From: Microbacterium sp.
Lineage (GTDB): Bacteria; Actinomycetota; Actinomycetes; Actinomycetales; Microbacteriaceae
Direction: 5' to 3'
DNA: 64,000 nucleotides
NCBI RefSeq assembly: GCF_031178445.1
Contig: NZ_JAPSIY010000003.1
Span: forward strand, 217,253-281,252
A model generated the notes under the pieces. It saw only the letters and a program-made list of their open reading frames with translations. It searched no databases and had not been told where the DNA came from. This document shows, piece by piece, positions 16,901 through 25,779 of the stretch. Each line of letters opens with the position of its first letter. Within the stretch, counting starts at the first letter, position 1. A program made the position numbers and the translations under genes.

Positions 16901-18087
16901 GCAGTCTGCGAGCGTTCGCAGGCTGGGCTCTGCGAGCGGCACCGGAAGGGCTAGCACTGCGAATCGTTCCGGACCGACTGGGTTACCGGAGCGAGGACAT
17001 CCCGGCACCGATGACGTTCGGCGATGCGCGCACCCGTCTGCTCATCGCGCCCGCCAACTCCGCTGGGCAGGGGAGTTCCTGGGCATCCGCCGTTCGCGCG
17101 CTTGACGGCCAGGATGCCAGAAATTTGACTGTGACTCGGCGCGGCGGACTCGCCTTCCCGAGCGATTCCGCGGTGCCCGCTGCCGTCTTCGCCCATTCGC
17201 GGCGCTGGGCTTCCCGCCACGCCCGGGCGGTGCGCGATCACGTCACTCACGTGCTCGTAGAGAGCGAGCGCGCCGTTCTCGGGGTCACGGAGAGGCACGA
17301 TGTCCGACGCGAGGCCGACTGGTTCTCCCGGGCGGGGATCGCCCGCGGCTACGTCAGCCACGGAAGCGACCTGCGGCATCCTGACCTGCACGCCCAGCTG
17401 AGCCCGTGGTCGCCCTTTCGCGACCGTGACTGGGAGCTGCGTGATCGGCTGGTTTCGCTCGCCGAGCATAACGCGGCGTTCCTACGAGAGCAGGCCCCGG
17501 GGACGGTCTTCGTGGTCACACCTGATCTGCTCACCGACCTGCCCGAAGCAACCTGGTTACCGAACGTGGTCCGCCCGGAGCAGTGGGCGACCGAGCGCGG
17601 AGTCCTCGTGGAGGAACGCCCCCTCGTGGTTCATGCGCCGACCAACGCCCACCTCAAGGGGAGCGACCTGATCGCGGGGCCGCTCGACCGTCTCGCCGAC
17701 GCCGGCGTCATCCGGTACCGCCGTGCTGAGGCCATCCCACCGCACGACATGCCGGCGCTTTATGCTGAGGCCGACGTCGTGCTCGATCAGTTCCGCATCG
17801 GGATCTATTCCACCACTGCCCTCGAGGCGATGGCGGCGGGGAGACTGGTGCTCGGGTTCCTGCTGCCCGAGGTTCGCGCGCTCGCCGAGCGCGAGTCGGG
17901 CATGAGCGTGCCGATCGTTCAGGCGAGCGTCGACACTCTTGAAGGGGTGCTCGTCGACATCGCGGAGAATCCGGACAGCTACCGGGAGACAGCGGCCCGC
18001 GGTCCGGAGTTCATTCGAGCGCTGCACGACGGTCGCTACTCGGCGCGCGTGCTCAGCGAGTCGCTCCTCAGTCACGGGCAGCGGTGA
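16897..18087 (+). CDS. GT-B type glycosyltransferase, family unassigned
   Basis: A 396-residue protein with no signal peptide or membrane segment. The N-terminal half contains RLLIAPANSAGQGSSWASAV and YVSHGSDLRHPD. The C-terminal half reads LVVHAPTNAHLKGSDLI, AIPPHDMPALYAEADVVLDQ and STTALEAMAAGRLVLGFL. The last stretch is the donor-binding helix of GT-B enzymes (E in ALEAMAAG). It is probably a glycosyltransferase of the GT4 type, but the sequence is divergent and no substrate can be named. GTG 16897 overlaps the epimerase stop by four bases, so it belongs to the uronic-acid operon. Confidence 0.72.
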   Translation: MSSLRAFAGWALRAAPEGLALRIVPDRLGYRSEDIPAPMTFGDARTRLLIAPANSAGQGSSWASAVRALDGQDARNLTVTRRGGLAFPSDSAVPAAVFAHSRRWASRHARAVRDHVTHVLVESERAVLGVTERHDVRREADWFSRAGIARGYVSHGSDLRHPDLHAQLSPWSPFRDRDWELRDRLVSLAEHNAAFLREQAPGTVFVVTPDLLTDLPEATWLPNVVRPEQWATERGVLVEERPLVVHAPTNAHLKGSDLIAGPLDRLADAGVIRYRRAEAIPPHDMPALYAEADVVLDQFRIGIYSTTALEAMAAGRLVLGFLLPEVRALAERESGMSVPIVQASVDTLEGVLVDIAENPDSYRETAARGPEFIRALHDGRYSARVLSESLLSHGQR

Positions 18088-18125
18088 GCGCAGGCCTCGC
18101 TCAGAGTGCGCGCACCGGGCGACGA

Positions 18126-18131
18126 TAAGAT
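18126..18131 (+). promoter_or_regulatory. possible internal -10 TAAGAT
   Basis: TAAGAT lies in the 105-base gap before the next glycosyltransferase and fits TANNNT. It could start a sub-operon covering 18193-22345. Confidence 0.35.
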
Positions 18132-18192
18132 CGAGCGGGCACGTTCGGCCGCCGCCGACATGCGACACATCATGCGAAAGGCTGGGCGAGAA

Positions 18193-19386
18193 GTGAGCGG
18201 AGAGTCCGACGACCGGACGGCGCTGGTGCTCTCGTACTCCGACATCGCTTCGGATCCGAGGGTGCGTCGAGAAGTCGACTGGCTGACCACGGATGGCTGG
18301 AGCGTGGATACCCTCGGGCTGGGACAGCATCCCGCGCCGGAAGTGCGCGAACACTACGAGCTCGCGCCCGCGCGCGGCTGGACGACCAACCGGATCGGAC
18401 TACTCGCGGCGCACCTGCTCCTGCCGCAGCGCCTGCGCTTCCGAGCGCTCATGAGCTCGCGCATTCCGGAGCCGCTGCGTGAGCGCGTCCGCGCCGGACG
18501 GTACGACCTCATCGTGTTCAATGAGCTCGAATTCGCCCCCTGGCTCGATGACGACCGCGACTTCACGCCCGCTGCGCTGAAGGGCCTCCATCATCTCGAC
18601 CTCCATGAGTATCACAACCCGGATCGACGGCGACAGACCCTCGGGGCACGGATCACTGGTGCCCACTACCGGTGGGGGCGCAGTCACATCGCGTCGGCTC
18701 GATTCACGAGCCGCTCGGTGGTGAACACTCCGATCGGGCGGCTCTACGCCGATGAATTCGGCATCCCGACCCCCGCGCCGGTTCGCAATGCGCCTCCCTA
18801 CGTCGCCGACCTCGAACCCACCCCGGTCGACCCGCACGAGATCCGCATGCTCTTCCACGGGCTGCCGAGCTGGTCGCGAGGATTCACCGAGATCCTGGCG
18901 GCGCTGCGAGAGCTCCCGCCTCGTTTCTCGATGACCTTCATGCTCACATCCAACCCGCCCGTCCTTGCGATGCTGCGGGACGAGATCAGCCGCCACCCGG
19001 CGCGGGAACGCATCCACATCGTGCCGCCGGCCCCTATGCGCGAGATCGCGCAGTGCATCAACGAGTACGACATCGAGATCGTCTTCTACAAGCCCACCGG
19101 TATCAACTTGCAGTACGCGATGCCGAACAAGTTCTTCGAAGCAGCCCAGGGGCGTCTCGCGCTGGTGGTCGGTGAGACCGAGACCATGGCACCGCTCGTG
19201 CGTGAGCACGGTCATGGAGTGGTGGTGCCCGAGTTCACGTGGGAGTCTCTCAGAGACACGCTCCGCGAGCTCGACGCGGAGCGCGTCATCGAGATGAAGG
19301 CGCGTTCGGCCGTCGTGGCGGCTCGATTGAACTCGGCCTCCGAGGGCAGGGCCTTCCTGGCCGCGATCGCGGCGGGGGCGCGGTGA
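18193..19386 (+). CDS. GT4-like glycosyltransferase
   Basis: A 397-residue GT-B type protein. It begins near TALVLSYSDIASDPRVRREV, which parallels LLILSYSPISRDARVLRQV in the gene at 22326-23504, so the two are paralogs. The C-terminal half contains IRMLFHGLPSWSRGFTEIL, HIVPPAPMREIAQCINEYDI and LQYAMPNKFFEAAQGRLALV. PNKFFEAAQGR takes the place of the usual E-x7-E donor motif. GTG 18193 was chosen because it puts about ten residues before the first strand, like its paralog; ATG 18160 or 18172 are upstream alternatives. Its stop overlaps the ABC transporter start (GTGA). Confidence 0.78.
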   Translation: MSGESDDRTALVLSYSDIASDPRVRREVDWLTTDGWSVDTLGLGQHPAPEVREHYELAPARGWTTNRIGLLAAHLLLPQRLRFRALMSSRIPEPLRERVRAGRYDLIVFNELEFAPWLDDDRDFTPAALKGLHHLDLHEYHNPDRRRQTLGARITGAHYRWGRSHIASARFTSRSVVNTPIGRLYADEFGIPTPAPVRNAPPYVADLEPTPVDPHEIRMLFHGLPSWSRGFTEILAALRELPPRFSMTFMLTSNPPVLAMLRDEISRHPARERIHIVPPAPMREIAQCINEYDIEIVFYKPTGINLQYAMPNKFFEAAQGRLALVVGETETMAPLVREHGHGVVVPEFTWESLRDTLRELDAERVIEMKARSAVVAARLNSASEGRAFLAAIAAGAR

Positions 19387-21263
19387 AGAACGCCAACTGG
19401 AAGCTGTACCGACAAGTTCTCGGCGTGCTACCGCGCAGTGCCGGGCGATACCTTTCGTTCTACGCCTCTGTGATGGGGGCGCTCGCGCTCATGGATGGTC
19501 TCGCGCTCGGACTGCTCGCCGTCGTGATCGCTCCGCTGGTGAGCGGTACGCCCCTCGTGCTGCCGATCATCGGACGGCTGGAGGGCCCACAGGTCCTGAT
19601 ACCGCTGGCGCTGGTATGTGGACTCATCGTGGTTAAGGGAGCATTCGCGCTCACCATGCAGTGGTTCGCTACGCGACGGTTCTCCCGTTACGAGCTGGAA
19701 CTCGGCGTGCGCGTGTTCGACGGCTACATCCGCGCCCCATGGGTCAAGCGACTGCGGCGGAACTCGTCGGATCTCGTGCGGATCACGGACGCCAGCGTGA
19801 GCACGACCATCTCCGGCTTCCTGCTCCCCGGGGCGTCGCTGATCGGCGAGTTCATGAACTTCTTCTCGCTCATCCTGGTGCTGGCCATCGCCCAGCCCTT
19901 CGTCGGGCTCGTCACCATCGTCTACCTCGGCATCATCGCGCTGATCCTGCAATTGCAGATCTCCCGCAGGTCGAAGCAGGCGGGGCTGGTCGCGCTTCGA
20001 TACTCGCTGCGGTCATCCCGACTGATCACTGAGATGATCGGCGCGCTGAAAGAGGTCACATTGCGCGGCAGCGCCGCACAGGTGGCCGATGTCGTGCGCG
20101 AGAACCGATCCCACGCGACCCGAGCCAGGGCGAACTCCCAGTTCCTCGCTCAGGTGCCGCGGCACATCATGGACATCGCCCTGATCGGCGGCATCGTCAT
20201 CGTCGGCGGCGCCGGATTCATCAACGACGGCAGCGTGCAGGGGGCGATCGCTTCGATCGCGCTCTTCGGCCTCGCCGGGTTCCGGCTGGCGCCTTCGCTG
20301 GTGCGCTTCCAGGGCGTCCTGCAGCAGCTGAATGTCTCGGCGCCGCACGCACGCGCCGTCCTCGACGAAGTGCGGGACTCAGAGGAATACATGGCCACCG
20401 CGCTGCGCGGCGACACCGCGACGTTCCCGGAATCGCCGCGCATCATCCGGTTCGACGACGTCAGCTTCCGGTACACGCCTGACTCGGCGGATGCGGTGCG
20501 CGGGGTGACCCTCGAGATTCCGATCGGAACGCAGGTCGCATTCGTCGGGGCATCCGGCGCCGGCAAGTCGACCATGGTCGACCTGCTGCTCGGCCTCATT
20601 GAGCCGACAGGCGGGAGCATCACGGTCGACGGTGTGCCGCTTAGCAGCGTTCTCAACGCTTGGCGCGCGCAGATCTCCTACGTGCCACAAGAGGTATCGC
20701 TGTTCGATTCGACCGTCGCGCAGAACGTCGCGCTCAGCTGGCGCGCCGACTTCGATCGCGACCGGGTGCGCTTCGCGCTGGAGCAGGCGCAGTTGCTGCC
20801 GCTGATCGACGCGCGCGAAGGCGGGATGGACGGACGGATCGGCGAGCGCGGCCTGGCCCTCTCCGGTGGTCAGCGGCAGCGGATGGGCATCGCCCGCGCG
20901 CTGTACAGCGACCCGCGTGTGCTCGTGATGGATGAGGCGACCAGCGCGCTGGACACTGCCACCGAAGCGGCTGTGACCAGGGCGATCGAAGGCCTGCGCG
21001 GCAGCGTGACCACCGTGACGGTCGCTCATCGACTGTCGACGATCCGCAACGCCGATACGGTCTTCTTCATGCGTGACGGTCAGGTTGCGGCCTCCGGAAC
21101 CTTCGATGAGGTCGTCGCCACGGAGTCGGAGTTCGCCGTGCAGGCCGCTCTCGCAGGTCTCGTCGACCCCGACGCCGGCGATGCACGCGAGCGGGGGGAC
21201 GAGATCGAGCGGCAGGAGACCGAGCGGCGGGAGTCCGCGCGGCCCGGAGGCGAAGACGCATGA
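19383..21263 (+). CDS. ABC transporter, fused membrane and ATPase domains (PglK/MsbA-like flippase)
   Basis: A 626-residue half-transporter. The membrane domain (about 1-330) has six hydrophobic segments. The ATPase domain has Walker A ASGAGKST at about 388-395, signature LSGGQRQRMGIARAL near 493, Walker B VLVMDEATSALD near 515 and the H-loop in VTVAHRLSTI. Within glycan clusters this architecture is found in lipid-linked oligosaccharide flippases such as PglK. Its place inside a run of coupled glycosyltransferases supports that role over drug export. The C-terminal tail is unusually charged (RERGDEIERQETERRESARP). GTG 19383 overlaps the previous stop; the next gene overlaps its stop (ATGA). 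Confidence 0.83.
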   Translation: MKNANWKLYRQVLGVLPRSAGRYLSFYASVMGALALMDGLALGLLAVVIAPLVSGTPLVLPIIGRLEGPQVLIPLALVCGLIVVKGAFALTMQWFATRRFSRYELELGVRVFDGYIRAPWVKRLRRNSSDLVRITDASVSTTISGFLLPGASLIGEFMNFFSLILVLAIAQPFVGLVTIVYLGIIALILQLQISRRSKQAGLVALRYSLRSSRLITEMIGALKEVTLRGSAAQVADVVRENRSHATRARANSQFLAQVPRHIMDIALIGGIVIVGGAGFINDGSVQGAIASIALFGLAGFRLAPSLVRFQGVLQQLNVSAPHARAVLDEVRDSEEYMATALRGDTATFPESPRIIRFDDVSFRYTPDSADAVRGVTLEIPIGTQVAFVGASGAGKSTMVDLLLGLIEPTGGSITVDGVPLSSVLNAWRAQISYVPQEVSLFDSTVAQNVALSWRADFDRDRVRFALEQAQLLPLIDAREGGMDGRIGERGLALSGGQRQRMGIARALYSDPRVLVMDEATSALDTATEAAVTRAIEGLRGSVTTVTVAHRLSTIRNADTVFFMRDGQVAASGTFDEVVATESEFAVQAALAGLVDPDAGDARERGDEIERQETERRESARPGGEDA

Positions 21264-22345
21264 CACAGGCAGAGATCATCATCGGCGTCCACAGCGGCAG
21301 CCGTCCCGTCGAGCGTGCGGTCTCCTCTGCTCTGGCGAACGAGCGCGACATCCTGGTGACCGTGATCGCGCACAATCTGGATCCCGCGATCGTGGCGGGG
21401 CGGCTCGGCGCGCTCGCCGCAGACAACCGTGTACGGTTGCTCGCGCTGCAGGACGGCGTGCGCTCGCCTGCCAACGCGTTCAATTTCGGGCTGGACAATG
21501 CCGTCGGCGAGTTCGTCGGGCTGCTCGGCTCGGACGATGAGCTCTCACGCTCGGCGCTGGATGAATGGCTCGCGCTCGCAGAAGCGCGATCCGCAGACGT
21601 CGTCATCGCCCCCATCCGCCGCATCGCCGCCGGCGGGGTGGCCTCTCCGCGCGTGCGACCCCGCCGCACACAGGAACTCGACGGCGACCGCGATCGGCTG
21701 TTCGAGCGCACCGCTCCGCTCGGACTCTGGCGGCGGCAGCGGTTCGCGGGGCTACGATTCACCGAGGGTCTGCCTCGCGGGGTCGACCAGTCATTCGGCT
21801 TGCACCTCTGGTTCTCGGGAGCCTCGATCGCGTTCGATCCGACTTCGCCCGCCTATCTCGAGCATGATGATCAGAAGGATCGCGTGACCAAGGCACCCGG
21901 ACCGGCTGCTGATGATCTGGCATATCTCGATGCGATCGAGTCGGATGCCGTGTTCGGCGAGATGTCGCTCAGCGCACGGCGCGCGGTCGCGGCCAAGATA
22001 CTGCGCGTGCACGTGATCGGCTCCATCTCCACACACATCGGACCGGAAGGGCTGAGCGACGCCGATCGCGCCACATACGCGGAGACCTGGCGCAGGCTCA
22101 AGAGGTGGGCACCGGGTGTGGACGGCATCCTGGCGCGTCGCGACGCCCGTATCCTGCGTGAGGCCATGGTCGACGACGCCACCGAGGAGTCGCTGCGGGC
22201 CGCACTCGGCGACCGAAGTAGGTACCTCTCAGCCGATGTGCTGATGACGTCGAATCCGCTGCGCGTGCTGCACCGCCACGCACCGCTACGATCGCTGATC
22301 GCCGGCCGTCGTGTCGCGATGGCGGTCAACGCGGCACGGCGCTGA
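21260..22345 (+). CDS. GT2 family glycosyltransferase
   Basis: A 361-residue GT-A protein: AEIIIGVHSGSRPVERAV, NAFNFGLDNAVGEFVGLLG and SDDELSRSALDEW. SDDE is the metal-binding motif. The opening strand is shorter than in most GT2 enzymes and the C-terminal third (from about 230) is helical and unassigned. It is the last gene of the plus-strand run, coupled by ATGA to the ABC flippase. Its 3-prime end overlaps the convergent minus-strand gene by 20 bases. The sugar is unknown. Confidence 0.78.
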   Translation: MTQAEIIIGVHSGSRPVERAVSSALANERDILVTVIAHNLDPAIVAGRLGALAADNRVRLLALQDGVRSPANAFNFGLDNAVGEFVGLLGSDDELSRSALDEWLALAEARSADVVIAPIRRIAAGGVASPRVRPRRTQELDGDRDRLFERTAPLGLWRRQRFAGLRFTEGLPRGVDQSFGLHLWFSGASIAFDPTSPAYLEHDDQKDRVTKAPGPAADDLAYLDAIESDAVFGEMSLSARRAVAAKILRVHVIGSISTHIGPEGLSDADRATYAETWRRLKRWAPGVDGILARRDARILREAMVDDATEESLRAALGDRSRYLSADVLMTSNPLRVLHRHAPLRSLIAGRRVAMAVNAARR

Positions 22346-23504
22346 GACCGTCGATCGCGTCTGCCCAGACCGGCAGCTGCGACTCGGCCGACAGCTTCGC
22401 GGCTGCGGCGTGCGCCGCCTTCTTCCAACGCTGGACCGCTTCCGCGTCGATCGCGTCGAGCACCGTTCGGATGTCGGATGCCTCGAAGCCGGCCGTCACA
22501 GCGCCGAGACCGTGCTCCTCGACGAGACGCGCCATTCCCGGTGTCGGACCCACGATGATGCCGAGGCGCGCCTGCACGAAGTCGAAGAACTTGTTCGGAA
22601 GGGCGAGCGCCTGATTCGTCACCGTCGCGGGGAGAACATGGATGCCCACGTCATAGCGGTTCAGCGTGGGGAGCAGGTCGTGGTGGTCGACCGGCGGCAG
22701 CATCCGCACGCGAGGTCCGAGACTTCGCGCGAGCTGCTCGAGCTCGGCGACGTACGCCGGATTGTTCGGCGTCAGCAGCACCGAGAGCTCGATGTCCGCC
22801 GAGGACTCCGCGACAGCGCGCATCATCGTCTCGATCCGTCGCGTGGGCAGTGCCGCACCGGCATGCACGAGACGGATCGGAGCGGAGACCGTCCCGGGGC
22901 TGTACGGCAGGTACGCTGGCGCGTTCGCGACCACCTGCGCCTCGATCCCGTGCCTGCGGTACGCGTCTGCGATCTCGGCTCCAACGGTGCTGGCCGAGAC
23001 GGGTCGTGCGCCGTATGTCTCCACGATCCAGGTCAGGTAGGGCTGTCGCAGCCGGCGCCATTGAGCGCTGTCGTCATGCAGACCCGGGTAGTACTCGTGC
23101 AGGTCGGTGTGGATGCTCTCGGCGGGCGCCAGCCGCAGAGCGAGCGGGACCGTGTAGATGTCATTGGCGAGGATGCGCTGCGGGTACTTCCCTCGCAGCG
23201 CGCGCCGCGTCGCGCGGACGAGAGGGTCGGTCCAGTACATCAGCCGGTACAGGTGCAGGCGCAGCAGCACCGCCTCGATGTATGCGCGCATGCGGCGACG
23301 CGTGCCAGTGGGGACGGTGATCTCATAATGCGCCGCCACACCGTCGACAGCCTCGCCGAAGCCGAGGGTCGTCACGTCGAACCGCTCAGAGAAGAGCTTC
23401 ACCTGCCTGAGCACTCGGGCGTCCCTCGAGATCGGCGAGTACGACAGGATGAGCAGTCCCGGTCGGCTGCTCGACGTCGCAGGGATCTGGGTCGGCGGTG
23501 TCAT
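22326..23504 (-). CDS. GT4-like glycosyltransferase
   Basis: A 392-residue GT-B protein, paralogous to the product of 18193-19386. Motifs include LLILSYSPISRDARVLRQV, IHTDLHEYYPGLH, APIRLVHAGAALPTRRIE, MLPPVDHHDLLPTLNRYDV and NQALALPNKFFDFVQARLGI. The donor region again uses PNKFF rather than a classical glutamate pair. ATG 23504 overlaps the stop of the upstream GT4 gene (ATGA), so it is the last gene of a three-gene minus-strand operon. It overlaps the convergent GT2 gene at its 3-prime end. Confidence 0.8.
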   Translation of the reverse strand: MTPPTQIPATSSSRPGLLILSYSPISRDARVLRQVKLFSERFDVTTLGFGEAVDGVAAHYEITVPTGTRRRMRAYIEAVLLRLHLYRLMYWTDPLVRATRRALRGKYPQRILANDIYTVPLALRLAPAESIHTDLHEYYPGLHDDSAQWRRLRQPYLTWIVETYGARPVSASTVGAEIADAYRRHGIEAQVVANAPAYLPYSPGTVSAPIRLVHAGAALPTRRIETMMRAVAESSADIELSVLLTPNNPAYVAELEQLARSLGPRVRMLPPVDHHDLLPTLNRYDVGIHVLPATVTNQALALPNKFFDFVQARLGIIVGPTPGMARLVEEHGLGAVTAGFEASDIRTVLDAIDAEAVQRWKKAAHAAAAKLSAESQLPVWADAIDGLSAVPR

Positions 23505-24607
23505 CGACGGTCGTCCTCTCGGTGCCGGGCGCATGCGACGCGGTATGCCTCTTCGTATCCGCGCAGCACGGTCTCAGGAGTGAATCGATCGGCCACAGTG
23601 GCGGCGACCGACTCGGCCGACATGCGTTCGAAATCCTCGTAGAGCCGGATGATCGCATCGGCGTAGGCGGTGGCGCTGCGTTCTTCGACCAGCACGCCGT
23701 TGTCGGGCTCGACATAGTCCCGCTGGCCCCCGACTGCGCCCATCACCACGGGGCGTCCATGGCTGATCGCCTCGATGGCGCTCAGGCAGAGCGTCTCCCG
23801 TCGTGTGGGCAGGAAGAAGATTTCGGCGCGTTCCAGCTCCGCCGACACACCGGCGCGATCCAGCGTGCCCACCAGCCGGATCGACGGGTCGTCCACGATG
23901 GCTCCCTGCACGTGGCCGCGAAGCGGTCCATCTCCGACCCAGCGGAGTTCGGCCGGCACGCCCCTGCGTCGCAGCTCGCGGATCGTCTCGATCGCCAGGA
24001 GCGGGTCCTTTCCGTCGACGAGGTTGGCGACGGCGACCAGACGGAGCCTGTCGGCGCTGTGCTCGGCGGCACTCACCACAGCCGCGGGGACGGCGGACGG
24101 CACGATCATCGTCGTGCCGCGCCGGAATCGACCGACGTGCTCGAGGAGGAACGAGCTGACGACCGTGACGACGTCCGGGCGCCGCAGCAAGCGCGACAGG
24201 AACATGAAGAAGATGCGTCCCCGGAGGTTGAAGGATGCGGGGTCGGTCACTGCCGACCAGTGCTCGGAGTGCACCCAGGGACGACCGACGCGGCGGCCGA
24301 TGAAGGCCGCGATGGCGGGCAGTGCGTGGGTATGGACCACATCCGCCTGTTCGATGAGAGGATGCAGGCGCCGCCAGGCGGGCCTGTAGGTGCCGGGGGA
24401 GTTGCGATCGAACGGGATGCGGTGCACCGGCATCTCGGAGTCCGCATCGATGACGCGATCCTGCTCGGTGAGCAGGTGCGGCTCGACGAGATGCACGATC
24501 TCCACGTCATGGTGGGTACCGATCAGCTGCGCGTCACGCTGAACGAAGACCCCGGCGGTCGGCTGAGCGACGGTCGGATACCACGGGGTGACGACGAGGA
24601 TGCGCAC
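23501..24607 (-). CDS. GT4 glycosyltransferase, tandem copy 1
   Basis: A 368-residue GT4 enzyme: MRILVVTPWYPTVAQPTAGV, WVHSEHWSAVTD, RLVAVANLVDGKDPLLAIE, VRLVGTLDR-type loop (IRLVGTLDRAGVSAELE) and FLPTRRETLCLSAIEAISHG, which carries the E-x-L-x-x-x-E donor motif. It is clearly related over its length to the next gene (24634-25719), so the two are a tandem duplication. GTG 24607 is six bases after a TAGCCT -10 and has no ribosome binding site, suggesting a leaderless message. The sugar is not predictable. Confidence 0.88.
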   Translation of the reverse strand: MRILVVTPWYPTVAQPTAGVFVQRDAQLIGTHHDVEIVHLVEPHLLTEQDRVIDADSEMPVHRIPFDRNSPGTYRPAWRRLHPLIEQADVVHTHALPAIAAFIGRRVGRPWVHSEHWSAVTDPASFNLRGRIFFMFLSRLLRRPDVVTVVSSFLLEHVGRFRRGTTMIVPSAVPAAVVSAAEHSADRLRLVAVANLVDGKDPLLAIETIRELRRRGVPAELRWVGDGPLRGHVQGAIVDDPSIRLVGTLDRAGVSAELERAEIFFLPTRRETLCLSAIEAISHGRPVVMGAVGGQRDYVEPDNGVLVEERSATAYADAIIRLYEDFERMSAESVAATVADRFTPETVLRGYEEAYRVACARHREDDRR

Positions 24608-24613
24608 CGATAA

Positions 24614-24619
24614 AGGCTA
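24614..24619 (-). promoter_or_regulatory. -10 TAGCCT, leaderless-type promoter
   Basis: Minus-strand TAGCCT is followed by six bases and the GTG at 24607. Confidence 0.5.
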
Positions 24620-24633
24620 TCCCGGATGCGCGT

Positions 24634-25719
24634 TCAGCCCGCGACCCGCAAGTAGATGCGGGAGAGCTCGTCCGCCACCCGCACGCGGTCGAATCGTCCG
24701 GCCACGGTCGCCGCGATCTCGGCCGCGCCGAGGCTCGCTGTCGCGCGGGCGAGATCTTCGACGGCATCCGCGTAGGCGGCGCCGGTCTGACGCTCGACGA
24801 ACCTGCTCACCGCCGGTGCGGCGTAGTCGACGGCCCCGGTCGCCGCCCCGCTGACGACCGGTCGCCCGTTGACAAGCGCTTCTGCGACGACGACGCAGAA
24901 GTTGTCGCCCTGGGTGGGCAGGACGAAGAGCGAGGCAGCCTGCAGCTCCTGCATCACACCGGCGGCGTCGAGTGCCCCGGCCAGGCGGAGCCGATCGTCG
25001 ACATCCATCTCGCGCGCTCGTTCCGAGACGGCTGCCGCGAGTGGGCCGTCACCCACCCAGGTCAGCTCGGCGGGGACCCCTCGTGATACCAGCTCGGCGA
25101 GCGCGTCGACAGCGAGAATCGGTCCCTTGCGAGCGATGAGGCTTCCCACTGCGACCAGCCGGAGCGCGGGCCCGCGGGGGCGCTCGACCGGCGTGACCGT
25201 GTCGACGACGCACGGGACGACATCGACAGGGCTCGCGCGGAAGCGACGGATGCCTTTCGCAAGCCTCGAGCTCTCGGCGATGACGGCATCGGCGGATCGC
25301 AGTCGTCGACCCAGGACGCGCAGTGCGAGCCGGTCAGTCGCGCGCAGGGTCTCCGGAGCGGTGATGCCGGACCAGTGCTCAGAGTGCACCCAGGGACGCT
25401 CGCCGCCCGGACGTCCGACAAGCCATGGGACGAGTCCGGTGAGGGCGTGCGTGTGGGTGACGTCGTGAGACTGAGCGAACTCCGCCACGATGCGACGTGC
25501 CGCGCGGTATGCAAGGGGGTTCGCGCGGAAGAGCGGCACATGCCGATACCCGTAGCCGCCGAGCGATGATGGGTCCAGTGCTGCACCGCGCTGCCAGTCC
25601 AGGTGCAGCACGGTAACCTCGTGCCGTGCGGCGAGGGCTTCGACTTCCCGCTGTACGAAGACCCCGCTCGCAGCGGATTCCGCAGTGGGGAACCACGGGG
25701 TGACGACGAGGATGCGCAC
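24634..25719 (-). CDS. GT4 glycosyltransferase, tandem copy 2
   Basis: A 361-residue GT4 enzyme: MRILVVTPWFPTAESAASGV, PWVHSEHWSGITAPE, LRLVAVGSLIARKGPILAVD, LRLAGALDAAGVMQELQ and FVLPTQGDNFCVVVAEALVNG with its donor-binding glutamate. It matches the neighbouring copy in domain layout and in the rare HSEHWS segment. GTG 25719 lies seven bases after a TAGTCT -10. It has its own promoter, separate from the copy downstream, and is divergent from the epimerase gene. Confidence 0.88.
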   Translation of the reverse strand: MRILVVTPWFPTAESAASGVFVQREVEALAARHEVTVLHLDWQRGAALDPSSLGGYGYRHVPLFRANPLAYRAARRIVAEFAQSHDVTHTHALTGLVPWLVGRPGGERPWVHSEHWSGITAPETLRATDRLALRVLGRRLRSADAVIAESSRLAKGIRRFRASPVDVVPCVVDTVTPVERPRGPALRLVAVGSLIARKGPILAVDALAELVSRGVPAELTWVGDGPLAAAVSERAREMDVDDRLRLAGALDAAGVMQELQAASLFVLPTQGDNFCVVVAEALVNGRPVVSGAATGAVDYAAPAVSRFVERQTGAAYADAVEDLARATASLGAAEIAATVAGRFDRVRVADELSRIYLRVAG

Positions 25720-25726
25720 GGGTCCC

Positions 25727-25732
25727 AGACTA
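25727..25732 (-). promoter_or_regulatory. -10 TAGTCT, leaderless-type promoter
   Basis: Minus-strand TAGTCT is followed by seven bases and the GTG at 25719. It shares a 60-base divergent gap with the promoter at 25766-25771. Confidence 0.5.
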
Positions 25733-25765
25733 TCCCGGATGCGGGTTCGCCCAGCCGGGGCGTCC

Positions 25766-25771
25766 TACACT
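25766..25771 (+). promoter_or_regulatory. -10 TACACT, leaderless-type promoter
   Basis: TACACT is followed by eight bases and the GTG at 25780. No ribosome binding site is present. Confidence 0.5.
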
Positions 25772-25779
25772 TGACTCCC

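Noticed and set aside
15512..17008. 498-codon frame opposite the epimerase gene
   Set aside because: It runs antisense to conserved wall-binding and epimerase motifs and has no recognisable domain.
22311..23642. 443-codon plus-strand frame opposite the GT4 gene at 22326
   Set aside because: The composition is Arg/His/Asp-rich with no domain; the minus strand has GT4 motifs and coupled starts.
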